Below are positions 1 to 6,054 of a DNA stretch of 31,795 nucleotides, one piece after another (within the stretch, counting starts at the first letter, position 1; every line of letters starts with the position of its first letter). Position numbers and translations under genes: made by a program. Under the pieces are notes generated by a model, which saw only the letters and a list, made by a program, of their open reading frames with translations, made no database searches and was not told where the DNA came from. The stretch comes from a virus, in IMG/VR virus record IMGVR_UViG_3300015264_000045, positions 1 through 31,795 of that record, one strand, 5' to 3'.

Positions 1-1
1 G

Positions 2-214
2 ATCAAGCCACCCACTCGCACGCTGTTCGAGAATGCCGAAGCGACTGGCAATGCGCGCCTTCGTCAGAAGGACACCCAGAAACAGCAAGTGAATGACCTG
101 TCGCAGCGAGTCGGCAAGCTCGAAGCAGCCAATGCTACCCTGATCGGCTTCGTGAATGAACTGCAGAAGCAGCTGACTGAGCACTTGAACACCGAGGCAG
201 GAGAGGTAGCATGA
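2..214 (+). CDS. C-terminal part of an unknown coiled-coil protein (cut by window edge)
   Basis: An open frame runs from the left edge to a TGA at 212-214 with no start codon inside the window, so only the last 70 residues are visible. They are hydrophilic and rich in Gln, Glu, Ala, Asn and Leu, with heptad-like spacing, which suggests an alpha-helical coiled coil. The TGA overlaps the ATG of the next gene (ATGA), so the two are translationally coupled. The ORF on the opposite strand here is a shadow. No family is recognisable from this fragment. Confidence 0.6.
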   Translation: MKPPTRTLFENAEATGNARLRQKDTQKQQVNDLSQRVGKLEAANATLIGFVNELQKQLTEHLNTEAGEVA

Positions 215-372
215 CGAACGGTGAAGTCGTGATTCACTTCAACAACATGCACAACGCTGAGAACAGAATCCTCGATCGCATCCACGCCCGCGAGAAAGAG
301 GTCGAGTCGTATGACATCGACCTGGCTAGTGGCATCTGGGGCGACGAGTCACCGAATGTGAGCCGTGACTAA
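211..372 (+). CDS. Small hypothetical protein (53 aa)
   Basis: The ATG at 211 overlaps the upstream stop (ATGA) and is preceded by GGAGAGG, a good ribosome-binding site. The protein is acidic and hydrophilic, with an Asn/His-rich N-terminus and a charged helical middle, and no membrane segment or metal-binding motif. It ends at TAA two bases before the next ATG, which fits a tightly packed early operon. I do not recognise the family. It is called from the coupling, the ribosome-binding site and continuity with its neighbours. Confidence 0.6.
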   Translation: MTNGEVVIHFNNMHNAENRILDRIHAREKEVESYDIDLASGIWGDESPNVSRD

Positions 373-374
373 CA

Positions 375-710
375 ATGCCTGCTACATGGGATGAGGCACG
401 TCGTTGTCCGCGCTGCTCACAGGTAGGTGAGAAAGGTGCTACGAAGCCTACCTTACGACGTGGCGTGCGTGTCGTCATGGTCTGGTGTCGTACTGAAGGG
501 TGTCCTTGGGAAGACACTGCATGGCCTGTGCAGATCAACGAAGACGGTTCGATCCCCGACGCGGCGGCTGATGGTGTCGCTCGTGGACCGAAGCAGTTCG
601 GCAATGACAACCAGCTGAGTGCGTTCGCTAGTCAGGTTGAAGTTGACAATGCGAACCGGCAGGCAGCGGGGTTAGACAAACCTGCGACTAACCTTGAACT
701 CGGAGGGTGA
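375..710 (+). CDS. Zinc-ribbon hypothetical protein (111 aa)
   Basis: The N-terminal half carries two cysteine pairs, CPRC at residues 11-14 and a Cys-x4-Cys at 38/43, separated by a basic beta-like stretch. This is the layout of a zinc ribbon. The C-terminal half is polar and probably flexible. Zinc ribbons of this kind in phage early genes usually bind nucleic acid or a host protein, but nothing here fixes the partner. The gene starts two bases after the upstream stop and belongs to the same run of small + strand genes. The reverse-strand ORF over the same bases is a shadow. Confidence 0.65.
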   Translation: MPATWDEARRCPRCSQVGEKGATKPTLRRGVRVVMVWCRTEGCPWEDTAWPVQINEDGSIPDAAADGVARGPKQFGNDNQLSAFASQVEVDNANRQAAGLDKPATNLELGG

Positions 711-716
711 GGCGCT

Positions 717-905
717 GTGATGTGGGATATCGCTCTTGGCATCATTGTAGCCTGTGCGACCGTTGCGATCACTTGGACGATTGGCTACTACGTGCTCGGT
801 GACATTGTATTTCGAGGTCTCCTGAAACGCAGACACCAACGACGCTTCGAATATGAAGCGCAGCAATGTGATCACTGTCATCGTGACTCGGATGGTGGTG
901 CGTAG
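717..905 (+). CDS. Small single-pass membrane protein
   Basis: The start is GTG at 717 (an ATG follows at 720), with GGAGGG about ten bases upstream. Residues 4 to 30 form one strongly hydrophobic helix. A short Arg/His-rich stretch follows, then a CDHC pair near the C-terminus that might bind metal. This is a typical small phage membrane protein of unknown role. The positive charges after the helix suggest the C-terminus is cytoplasmic, which is an inference. Confidence 0.55.
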   Translation: MMWDIALGIIVACATVAITWTIGYYVLGDIVFRGLLKRRHQRRFEYEAQQCDHCHRDSDGGA

Positions 906-910
906 TTCTA

Positions 911-1042
911 ATGGGTGTGAGGATCAAGCGTACTCCGTCCAAAGGCAGACGTAGAGGTTGCTGGCTCAGATCAGTTGTACTCCTAGTCATAACATCACAT
1001 GTGGTAGTGTGGTGCGTTGTGTCGCTTTCGAGCGTTGTCTAA
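911..1042 (+). CDS. Possible small membrane protein (43 aa)
   Basis: An ATG begins five bases after the previous stop and the frame stays open for 43 codons. The first 16 residues are strongly basic (Arg/Lys), and the remainder forms one hydrophobic Val/Leu-rich helix with a Cys and Trp. That is an ordered basic-head, membrane-helix architecture rather than a random reading. There is no clear Shine-Dalgarno sequence, so translation may depend on re-initiation after the upstream gene. Its TAA lies within the first GTCTAAC copy of the TAGAC-rich region. It could be fortuitous. Confidence 0.4.
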   Translation: MGVRIKRTPSKGRRRGCWLRSVVLLVITSHVVVWCVVSLSSVV

Positions 1043-1134
1043 CTTCAAGTCTAACTTGTGGTCCATAGCTACCTAAGGGCTTCTATAGGCTAGCTATGGT
1101 TCCTTAGTTAGACCTCAATAGACACAGGTCTATA
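1037..1134 (+). repeat. TAGAC-rich intergenic module 1
   Basis: This non-coding stretch contains GTCTAAC at 1037 and 1049 (12 bases apart), then GTTAGAC at 1107, ATAGAC at 1118 and GTCTAT at 1128. Read on the - strand, the first pair is AGTTAGACTTGAAGTTAGAC, very close to the spaced pair found in modules 2 and 3 near 20.06 and 31.31 kb. ATAGAC-acag-GTCTAT forms a perfect 6-bp hairpin. It lies upstream of a promoter, so an operator role is one option; an origin or structural RNA is another. Confidence 0.6.
1049..1113. repeat. Nested inverted repeat inside module 1
   Basis: Two perfect stems are stacked. The inner one pairs CCATAGCTA (1063-1071) with TAGCTATGG (1091-1099) around a 19-base loop. 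The outer one pairs GTCTAACT (1049-1056) with AGTTAGAC (1106-1113), separated from the inner stem by six bases on each side. The symmetric 6/6 internal loop makes the whole a 65-base palindromic structure. It has no trailing T run, so it is not a typical intrinsic terminator. Confidence 0.7.
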
Positions 1135-1174
1135 TCGATTCTAAACTCACTGAGCTCCTAGATTTAAGAGAGCC

Positions 1175-1205
1175 TTGTGGATACTAGCGAGGCCTCCTGT
1201 ATAAT
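1175..1205 (+). promoter_or_regulatory. Sigma70-like promoter for the 1226 operon
   Basis: A perfect TATAAT at 1200-1205 is preceded by TTGTGG at 1175-1180 with a 19-base spacer. The spacer is slightly long and the -35 is imperfect. Transcription should begin near 1212, just before AAGGAG at 1214-1219 and the ATG at 1226, leaving only about 14 bases of leader. It sits directly downstream of TAGAC module 1. Confidence 0.65.
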
Positions 1206-1225
1206 AAAAAGAAAAGGAGAAAAGA

Positions 1226-1429
1226 ATGACGCATTACTCCTACTTCCCTGAACGCCTGCAACGTATCGAAGACGCACTCGTCGTCTCCAAGTCGTTGCTG
1301 CTCATGCTGCAGACACACTTGAGCGCTGAGGCCAAGGCAGTTGTCGTCGACCGGGACGAGTCCGATCTCACTCTGGGTGACTTGATCACCTGCGCTCTGG
1401 ACGAAGAAGGGATGAAGTACGTATCATGA
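1226..1429 (+). CDS. Hypothetical protein (67 aa), first gene after a promoter
   Basis: The start is well supported: ATG at 1226 lies six bases after AAGGAG, itself just downstream of a TATAAT box. The protein is mostly helical with a leucine-rich segment around residues 22-33 (SLLLMLQTHL) and an acidic C-terminal half. It has no catalytic or metal motif and I do not recognise the family. Its TGA overlaps an ATG (ATGA at 1426). The frame continues with coding-like sequence after a +1 shift, described in the next entry. Confidence 0.7.
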   Translation: MTHYSYFPERLQRIEDALVVSKSLLLMLQTHLSAEAKAVVVDRDESDLTLGDLITCALDEEGMKYVS

Positions 1430-1556
1430 CACAGTCACGTACAGCTTCATCGTAGCCAACGGACCCGAAGTGCCTATCTGCCTTGAGGCGATGCTTCGAC
1501 GTTTCAACGTAGACGAGTACCACGAGTGGCTGAAGGAGCATGAACTCAATGACTAA
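1426..1556 (+). pseudogene. Frameshifted or recoded small ORF
   Basis: The ATG at 1426 overlaps the upstream TGA in the usual way, but its frame closes after nine codons. The frame starting at 1428 is open for 42 codons to the TAA at 1554-1556 and looks like real protein: a beta-like stretch TYSFIVANGPEVPICLEA, then an acidic helical segment ending EHELND. It has no start codon of its own at its upstream end. Removing one AC from the ACAC at 1429-1432 would join the ATG to it. Alternatively, a +1 slip at the upstream TGA, which is followed by C as in bacterial prfB, would append it to the 1226 protein. A sequencing error is also possible. Confidence 0.45.
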
Positions 1557-1971
1557 CGTGCACGATACACTCGTCGACGTGCATAACATGCAAAGCAGTA
1601 TGCAAGCTGTTGCCGAGGTGCTAGGTGTGTATGGTGAAGCAGGTACACAACCTATCCACATGCCACACGCCATCGTACGCTTCTCACGAGCCCAGACACT
1701 ACAGCTGGAAGAATGTCTGATCACACGTCGTGGTGAGGATGCGACAGAAGAGACGCTAAGCCAGATAGTTCAAGAGTGGCTTGGTGTTATGTTCATGGCC
1801 GGCGTTGAGTATGGACGTGCAGGTCATACCTTCGACTACTGCGAGTGTGGTGACTTGAAAGCGAACACTCCGGAGGAACTATCACATGTCTGGAGCGACA
1901 ATGAGGGACAGAGGCGCAGTACTACTTCCGGCGCCTCCAGGAATGACGATTCAGCAGAAGCTGCAGAGTAA
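1549..1971 (+). CDS. Hypothetical protein (140 aa)
   Basis: ATGs occur at 1540 and 1549 in the same frame. AAGGAG at 1533-1538 is one base from the first and ten from the second, so 1549 is preferred. The protein is helical, with a CEC pair near residue 106 and a polar Ser/Asn/Glu-rich tail. Its last 86 bases overlap the start of the helicase gene in another frame. The low-complexity tail suggests the overlapping part is under helicase constraint. The family is not recognised, and the position before the helicase says little about its role. Confidence 0.6.
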   Translation: MTNVHDTLVDVHNMQSSMQAVAEVLGVYGEAGTQPIHMPHAIVRFSRAQTLQLEECLITRRGEDATEETLSQIVQEWLGVMFMAGVEYGRAGHTFDYCECGDLKANTPEELSHVWSDNEGQRRSTTSGASRNDDSAEAAE

Positions 1972-3502
1972 GTTCGTACTCCGTGACTTCCAAGCGGACA
2001 TGGTTGCTAAGTTTGTAAACGTACCTTTCGTGCTCTGCGGCGATGACATGGGTCTGGGGAAGACGTACGAAGGCATTGCGCTCGATCGCATCAAGCGACT
2101 ACGTGCAGGTAACCTTCAAACCAATGGTCACCGTCGAGTAGGCACGAGGAGAGCACGTACCTTAGTAGTCACCACTCTCACGATGGTTGACACTTGGCGT
2201 CGAGAGCTCGCTAAGACGATGCCCAACTTGAAGGTCTACTGTATCGACCCGAAGAATCGGCCTGCCTTCATTCATGCTGTGACTAAGGTTCTCTACGATG
2301 TGTACGTATGTCACTGGGACTCTCTACGGTTGATGCCTGAGCTAGCTGATGAACATTGGTTCCACATCATCGGTGACGAGATCCACAAGGTGAAGAACCG
2401 TAAGGCACAAGTAACTAGAGCCTTCAAGATGATCAAGGCAGACCATAAGCTAGGACTGTCTGGTACACCAGGAGACAACAGGCCTGACGACCTGTGGAGT
2501 CCTCTCAACTGGCTCTACCCTAGGAAGTTCACTTCGTACTGGAACTTCACCAAGATGTACTGTGAGTCTATTGCTCTGGAGAGCAAAGAAGGTAACGGCT
2601 ACTCCAAGATCACAGGCGTTAGAAACGAAGCGCACCTGCACAGAGAGATGGCACCCTTCTTCATTCGGAGACGGAAGGAGGAGGTAGCTGCAGATCTTCC
2701 TGACAAGTACTACTCACAGGTATGGGTTGACCTAAGTCCCAGCCAGCGACGTGCATACGATCAAATGAGGCGTGACCAATTAGCTTGGGTAGGTACTAAC
2801 CTAGACCAACCGCTAGCTGCTCCTATCGTGATCGCACGACTCATTCGATTGCAGCAGTTCGCACTAGGTCAGATCAGGATTGACGAGCTGCAGAAGTGGG
2901 TCAGGAACAAGAAGTATGACCCCTCGCGACCTCGTGCAGACTACGACCCTTACAGTCACTGGGAGCAGAACTGGGAACGTCGTCTCAAAGACGTGACTGA
3001 GTACCACATCATCGATCCCAGTTCGAAGCTCGATGCCTGCATGGACTTGATTAGAAACACTGACAGGTCAGTCGTAGTGTTCACTCAGTTCAAAGATGTA
3101 GTGTACAACCTGCAAGCAAGACTTAACAAGGACAAGACTACCTGGTGTGCTATCACAGGTGACGTTGCCAAGCCTGAACGTGATCGTGCTGTGGAGATGT
3201 TCCAAGCACGTCAGAGGCAAGTGTTCATCGGTACGATTGGTGCTGCACGGGAAGGGATTTCCCTCACAGCTGCATCGACAGAGATCTTCATCGACAGGGC
3301 TTGGAGTCCAAGTTGGAACAGGCAAGCTGAGGATCGTTGTCACCGTATCGGACAGTCAGATGGTGTACAGATCTATGACATCATAGCCAGGAACACTATC
3401 GACTTAGGTCGACACCAGACCATTCAGCAAAAATGGATATGGCTACAAAAACTATTCGGAGACAAGACACTAGACTACCAAGAGAAGATGGTGGCAGCAT
3501 GA
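1886..3502 (+). CDS. SNF2-type superfamily 2 helicase/ATPase
   Basis: This 538-residue protein is an ATP-dependent DNA translocase of superfamily 2. Visible motifs in order are Walker A with GLGKT at 56-60, DEIH (motif II) at 164-167, SGTP (motif III) at 192-195, a motif IV-like VVVFTQF, and the C-terminal AREGISLTAAS and QAEDRCHRIGQ blocks (motifs V and VI with the arginine finger). The HRIGQ ending is typical of SNF2 proteins. It has no extra chromatin or nuclease domain. The ATG at 1886 is chosen because GGAGGA lies nine bases upstream; an in-frame ATG at 1943 would shorten the overlap with the previous gene. In phages such helicases act in replication, recombination or remodelling of DNA-bound proteins; which applies here is unknown. 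Confidence 0.93.
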   Translation: MSGATMRDRGAVLLPAPPGMTIQQKLQSKFVLRDFQADMVAKFVNVPFVLCGDDMGLGKTYEGIALDRIKRLRAGNLQTNGHRRVGTRRARTLVVTTLTMVDTWRRELAKTMPNLKVYCIDPKNRPAFIHAVTKVLYDVYVCHWDSLRLMPELADEHWFHIIGDEIHKVKNRKAQVTRAFKMIKADHKLGLSGTPGDNRPDDLWSPLNWLYPRKFTSYWNFTKMYCESIALESKEGNGYSKITGVRNEAHLHREMAPFFIRRRKEEVAADLPDKYYSQVWVDLSPSQRRAYDQMRRDQLAWVGTNLDQPLAAPIVIARLIRLQQFALGQIRIDELQKWVRNKKYDPSRPRADYDPYSHWEQNWERRLKDVTEYHIIDPSSKLDACMDLIRNTDRSVVVFTQFKDVVYNLQARLNKDKTTWCAITGDVAKPERDRAVEMFQARQRQVFIGTIGAAREGISLTAASTEIFIDRAWSPSWNRQAEDRCHRIGQSDGVQIYDIIARNTIDLGRHQTIQQKWIWLQKLFGDKTLDYQEKMVAA

Positions 3503-3804
3503 CTGCACTGAGACTACAGTTGTTGGATAACGCAGGAAGCGTTATCTACGATCTCGTGAACAACCCTGACAACTACCACAATGATAAGGCGCGTGTAGAA
3601 GCCTACAACGAGGCAGTGTGCTTCTTCAAGTTCGCTCTGCAGCACATCAAGAAAGCTGCAGGTAAGAATACCACGATGTATATGGGTCTCTCCGACAGTG
3701 CCTACGCATTCTACGTGAAGATTGATCGCTTCATCAAGATGCTAGCGCCTGAAATGGAAAAGGACGCTTATACCTACGGCATTGCTGCCGAGGTGTACCC
3801 GTGA
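3499..3804 (+). CDS. Hypothetical helical protein (101 aa)
   Basis: The frame is open from 3433, but the ATG at 3499 overlaps the helicase stop (ATGA) and is the natural coupled start; the upstream extension lies wholly inside the helicase gene. The protein is mainly alpha-helical, with aromatic residues in its middle (CFFKFALQH) and a basic patch KKAAGK. It has no enzyme motif. The stop overlaps the next GTG (GTGA). The chain of overlaps from helicase to 4342 indicates one transcript. Confidence 0.65.
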   Translation: MTALRLQLLDNAGSVIYDLVNNPDNYHNDKARVEAYNEAVCFFKFALQHIKKAAGKNTTMYMGLSDSAYAFYVKIDRFIKMLAPEMEKDAYTYGIAAEVYP

Positions 3805-4163
3805 GCAATGCCGAATACCTCGATCAGGTGAGAGAGGCTGAACAGAAGCTCCGAGATGCAACCCGAGAGGCACATGAGGCTCTCAAGGACCTGCGCACGG
3901 AGCACAAAGAGATCAAGGTCACTCTCACGGACTGGAAGAAGGAACTGGACGATGAGTTCGGAGAGTACCTTCGAAAAGAACTGAACATGATGGGTGATCA
4001 GTTCGAACGTGCAAGCCGAGCCTCCGAAGCGAAGGTCTTCAAGAAGTGGGACGAGATCATTGCCGTCATGATGGGTGAAGATGGTACCGACAGAGATAGC
4101 ATCCCTGACCTACTTCGGCGAATGCGTTCACAATACCCTCGAGTGAGGCGACTCGAGCCGTGA
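3801..4163 (+). CDS. Coiled-coil hypothetical protein (120 aa)
   Basis: A GTG start at 3801 is coupled to the upstream stop. The protein is almost entirely charged, with Glu, Lys, Arg and Leu in heptads through residues 8-75, so a long coiled coil is likely. A short basic tail (RRMRSQYPRVRR) closes it. This composition could suit a small scaffolding or DNA-associated protein, but there is no specific signature. It ends in a GTGA overlap with the next gene. Confidence 0.65.
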   Translation: MSNAEYLDQVREAEQKLRDATREAHEALKDLRTEHKEIKVTLTDWKKELDDEFGEYLRKELNMMGDQFERASRASEAKVFKKWDEIIAVMMGEDGTDRDSIPDLLRRMRSQYPRVRRLEP

Positions 4164-4342
4164 GTACACCCAGAGAGCACTATGAGCGGGCAGAGATGTT
4201 AGCCATGAAAGGCTACGAAGACTTGCACAACCTTCAGTTCACGAGAGCAGAACGCTTCTTCGAGGCGTCACGCACCTTCAGTCAACTTGCTGTGACAGGC
4301 ATCAGACTCGCGTTCGCTGAGCAGAGTCAAAGCCTCCTGTGA
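4160..4342 (+). CDS. Small helical hypothetical protein (60 aa)
   Basis: A GTG start overlaps the upstream stop. The protein consists of two amphipathic helices whose pattern (HYERAEMLAMKGYEDL, then FTRAERFFEASRTFSQLA) resembles one and a half TPR-like helical hairpins. That resemblance is weak and may only reflect composition. It is the last gene before the 4.4 kb promoter, so it likely ends the transcript that begins near 1212. No terminator hairpin is visible after it. Confidence 0.6.
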   Translation: MSTPREHYERAEMLAMKGYEDLHNLQFTRAERFFEASRTFSQLAVTGIRLAFAEQSQSLL

Positions 4343-4413
4343 GTCGTGCACTCATCGACCAGGATCGCACATAACCTCGAGGCGTGTGGTATCGGTGTAG
4401 GAGAAATTGCCCC

Positions 4414-4443
4414 TTGATATCATGAGATGACAGGAGATATAAT
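4414..4443 (+). promoter_or_regulatory. Strong sigma70-like promoter, predicted leaderless
   Basis: TTGATA at 4414-4419 and TATAAT at 4438-4443 are separated by 18 bases; the -10 is perfect and the -35 nearly so. Transcription would start about six to seven bases past the -10, at or next to the ATG at 4449. The mRNA should therefore be leaderless, a common form in actinobacteria. The rest of the 106-base gap (4343-4448) has no gene and no obvious hairpin. Confidence 0.8.
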
Positions 4444-4448
4444 TAATC

Positions 4449-4685
4449 ATGAGTTCTTACAACGCACCACAGTCCAAGGTGCGGCGCTTCTACATTTCCG
4501 ATCCAGCTAAGATCAATGAGCAGGAGTGCTACAATCAGGGTCTTCAACACCTCGCGAAGGGTGACGAGGATGAGTTTGAAGTACATTGGCATACATACAT
4601 GAACGGATGCCCTTGCCAGAGCCCTCTTCGCATTGGACGTCATGACAAGAAGTGCTACCGTGTACTGAGTACTGGAGAGGTGTGA
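4449..4685 (+). CDS. Hypothetical protein from a leaderless promoter (78 aa)
   Basis: The ATG at 4449 lies five bases after a TATAAT box, so translation probably begins at the very 5' end of the message, with no Shine-Dalgarno sequence. The protein is polar, with a central acidic segment and a Cys/His-rich C-terminal part (GCPC near residues 53-56 and later H and C residues) that may bind metal. Its role is unknown, but as first gene of a strong promoter it is likely expressed early and well. Confidence 0.65.
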   Translation: MSSYNAPQSKVRRFYISDPAKINEQECYNQGLQHLAKGDEDEFEVHWHTYMNGCPCQSPLRIGRHDKKCYRVLSTGEV

Positions 4686-4687
4686 CA

Positions 4688-4882
4688 GTGCTACCCAATG
4701 AGTACCCCCACTACGTTGCTGTATTAATTCCTGAGGAGTCGTACGGGTACGATGTGATCCAGATCGAAGGCACCGACGAGACGGTAGACCTGGAAGATGT
4801 AGTGAAGATGTACCACAAGCTGCTTCGGGAGTACGCACAGGCTTGCAAGTTGTTGCAAGCCTACAAGGAAGGTATACGGTAA
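4688..4882 (+). CDS. Small acidic hypothetical protein (64 aa)
   Basis: The frame opens at an ATG at 4652 inside the previous gene. GGAGAGG at 4674-4680 sits seven bases before the GTG at 4688, which is therefore the likely start and lies three bases after the upstream stop. The N-terminal half looks like beta strands (HYVAVLIPEE, YDVIQIEG) and the C-terminal half is a long helix rich in Lys, Leu and Gln. No family is recognised. Confidence 0.6.
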   Translation: MLPNEYPHYVAVLIPEESYGYDVIQIEGTDETVDLEDVVKMYHKLLREYAQACKLLQAYKEGIR

Positions 4883-4884
4883 TC

Positions 4885-5142
4885 ATGAGTGACAAGCACA
4901 AGGTGACAGTCGAGCTGATCGTCAAGCACACGTACGAGGTTGACCTCGACAGCGAAGCCTACGAGCACGCAACCACTGTCTTCGATGCCCTACAGGTAGA
5001 TGCAGGTAACGCCTTCGAAGACCCTGTGGAGTGGCTTGAGCTCTTCAGTGAGAGCAACCCGCCTGTGATCGTAGTACGTGCACGTGAGCATGGCACTATC
5101 AAGAACGACATCTACCTGGAGGACACAGATGCCACTGCTTAG
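4885..5142 (+). CDS. Hypothetical protein, paralogue of the next gene (85 aa)
   Basis: The preferred start is the ATG at 4885, three bases after the previous stop and about ten bases after AAGGAAGG; upstream in-frame starts lie inside the previous gene. It is an acidic alpha/beta protein: a beta-like N-terminus (KVTVELIVKHTYEVD), a helix, then the block DPVEWLELFSE and a second beta segment. The same layout recurs in the next gene, so the pair looks like a tandem duplication. Its function is unknown. Confidence 0.65.
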   Translation: MSDKHKVTVELIVKHTYEVDLDSEAYEHATTVFDALQVDAGNAFEDPVEWLELFSESNPPVIVVRAREHGTIKNDIYLEDTDATA

Positions 5143-5386
5143 GATCAAGCTCACGGTTGTGATTAACACCGACGAGGTCGATATAGGTGCAGGTATGACC
5201 TACGTAGACACAACGCCAGCCATGACTGAGCACGACTGGGTTGACGCTATGCAGCAGTACATCGTTGACTACCCTGAAGAAGTGCTGGAAATGTTTAGCG
5301 AGACTGCCGATCAGATTGAGCAGGTCACGGAGAACGCAACGGTTGAATTCGTAGAATGGAACGCAAATGAGCTACCTACCCCATAA
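5129..5386 (+). CDS. Hypothetical protein, paralogue of the previous gene (85 aa)
   Basis: The ATG at 5129 follows GGAGG by about six bases and is preferred over the ATG at 5078, which lies inside the previous gene. The product has the same length (85 aa) as its neighbour and the same order of parts: beta-like IKLTVVINTDEVD, a helix, YPEEVLEMFSE, and a final beta segment VTENATVEFVEW. The shared VD and EVLEMFSE/EWLELFSE blocks support duplication and divergence. Fourteen bases overlap the upstream gene and twenty the downstream one. Confidence 0.65.
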   Translation: MPLLRIKLTVVINTDEVDIGAGMTYVDTTPAMTEHDWVDAMQQYIVDYPEEVLEMFSETADQIEQVTENATVEFVEWNANELPTP

Positions 5387-5648
5387 TCCAGTACCGACAT
5401 ACTACCTACCAGCACCTCGACCGCTGCCTACGAGTGGAATGGCTATCACAGGCTTCGTCCTATCCCTGTTGGGAGTGAGCTTGTTCGGTCTAATCTTCTC
5501 TGCATGTGCCTTCACTGAGATCAACCGTGGTGAGAAGGGTGGCAAAGGATTAGCTGTCGCAGGCCTGACGCTAGGCATCATCGGTACCGTTGGCTGGTTC
5601 ATCTACGTGACGGGCATCATTATCCTTGCCAGTAGCGGTATTAGGTAG
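5367..5648 (+). CDS. DUF4190-like two-helix membrane protein
   Basis: After a Pro/Tyr-rich N-terminus of about 24 residues come two hydrophobic helices, approximately 25-48 and 63-88. They are joined by a polar loop containing INRGEKGGKGLAVAGLTLG. A Gly/Lys loop followed by GLAVAGLxLG is characteristic of the DUF4190 membrane domain common in actinobacteria and their phages. The role of that family is unknown. The start overlaps the previous gene by 20 bases. Confidence 0.7.
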   Translation: MSYLPHNPVPTYYLPAPRPLPTSGMAITGFVLSLLGVSLFGLIFSACAFTEINRGEKGGKGLAVAGLTLGIIGTVGWFIYVTGIIILASSGIR

Positions 5649-5665
5649 GTAGACGGAGGTACGCT

Positions 5666-5857
5666 ATGTCGATTGTACTGAGCTCTGCAGACGGTGACTT
5701 AGGTAATAGCCCTTCGGTAGACGCTACGCATGTACTGAACACCACCAATGAACGTCGCAAGGCAACCTTGATGGTTGCGACTCTAGCGAACAATGTGCAA
5801 GAGTGTGCTGACGTCCTCGGCATGCTAGGTCTTCACCCTGATGATGCAAGGATGTGA
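5666..5857 (+). CDS. Small hypothetical protein (63 aa)
   Basis: ATG at 5666 is preceded by GGAGG at 5655-5659. The N-terminal third is polar and acidic. The rest forms helices (KATLMVATLANNVQECADVL) ending in GLHPDDARM. It has no metal site or membrane segment and I do not recognise it. The stop overlaps the GTG of the next gene (GTGA). Confidence 0.6.
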   Translation: MSIVLSSADGDLGNSPSVDATHVLNTTNERRKATLMVATLANNVQECADVLGMLGLHPDDARM

Positions 5858-6054
5858 ACGTGAGTATGTGGTGGCTCCTGGTTCCTGCTTGGCCCACTGT
5901 GATCATAGTGGTTGCTATGTCGATGAGAGCCTATGAACGGTATTACAAGCCAAAAGGTTTATCGCACGGCTACCAACGACTCCTCAAGAAGAACCCATTC
6001 CTCGTAGGTATGATCGGAGCTTCTGGTGGCCAAGTTCGTGCTGTTGCAATTTGA
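5854..6054 (+). CDS. Small membrane protein with basic tail (66 aa)
   Basis: The start is GTG at 5854, coupled to the upstream stop; GTG 5860 or ATG 5866 are also possible. One strongly hydrophobic helix spans roughly residues 5-25 (WWLLVPAWPTVIIVVAM), followed by a basic, aromatic segment rich in Lys, Arg and Tyr. An N-out, C-in single-pass topology is likely. The last 29 bases overlap the next gene. Function unknown. Confidence 0.55.
   Translation: MNVSMWWLLVPAWPTVIIVVAMSMRAYERYYKPKGLSHGYQRLLKKNPFLVGMIGASGGQVRAVAI

Noticed and set aside
382-391. Loss of P-loop glycines in the primase-helicase as a sign of inactivity (residue numbers 382-391)
   Set aside because: The Lys-Ser-Thr and Walker B residues remain, and as far as I recall similar DTTLTRK-type loops occur in related phage DUF3987 proteins, so a dead ATPase is not supported.
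673-700. GTTAGACAAAC inside a coding gene resembling the TAGAC module
   Set aside because: It encodes the end of the zinc-ribbon protein, lacks the 12-base-spaced pair and the CGGTCTGAGGC block, and is likely chance.
1386-1724. 112-codon ORF on the - strand
   Set aside because: It lies over + strand genes with supported starts and reads Cys/Ser/Arg-rich without a ribosome-binding site; a shadow.
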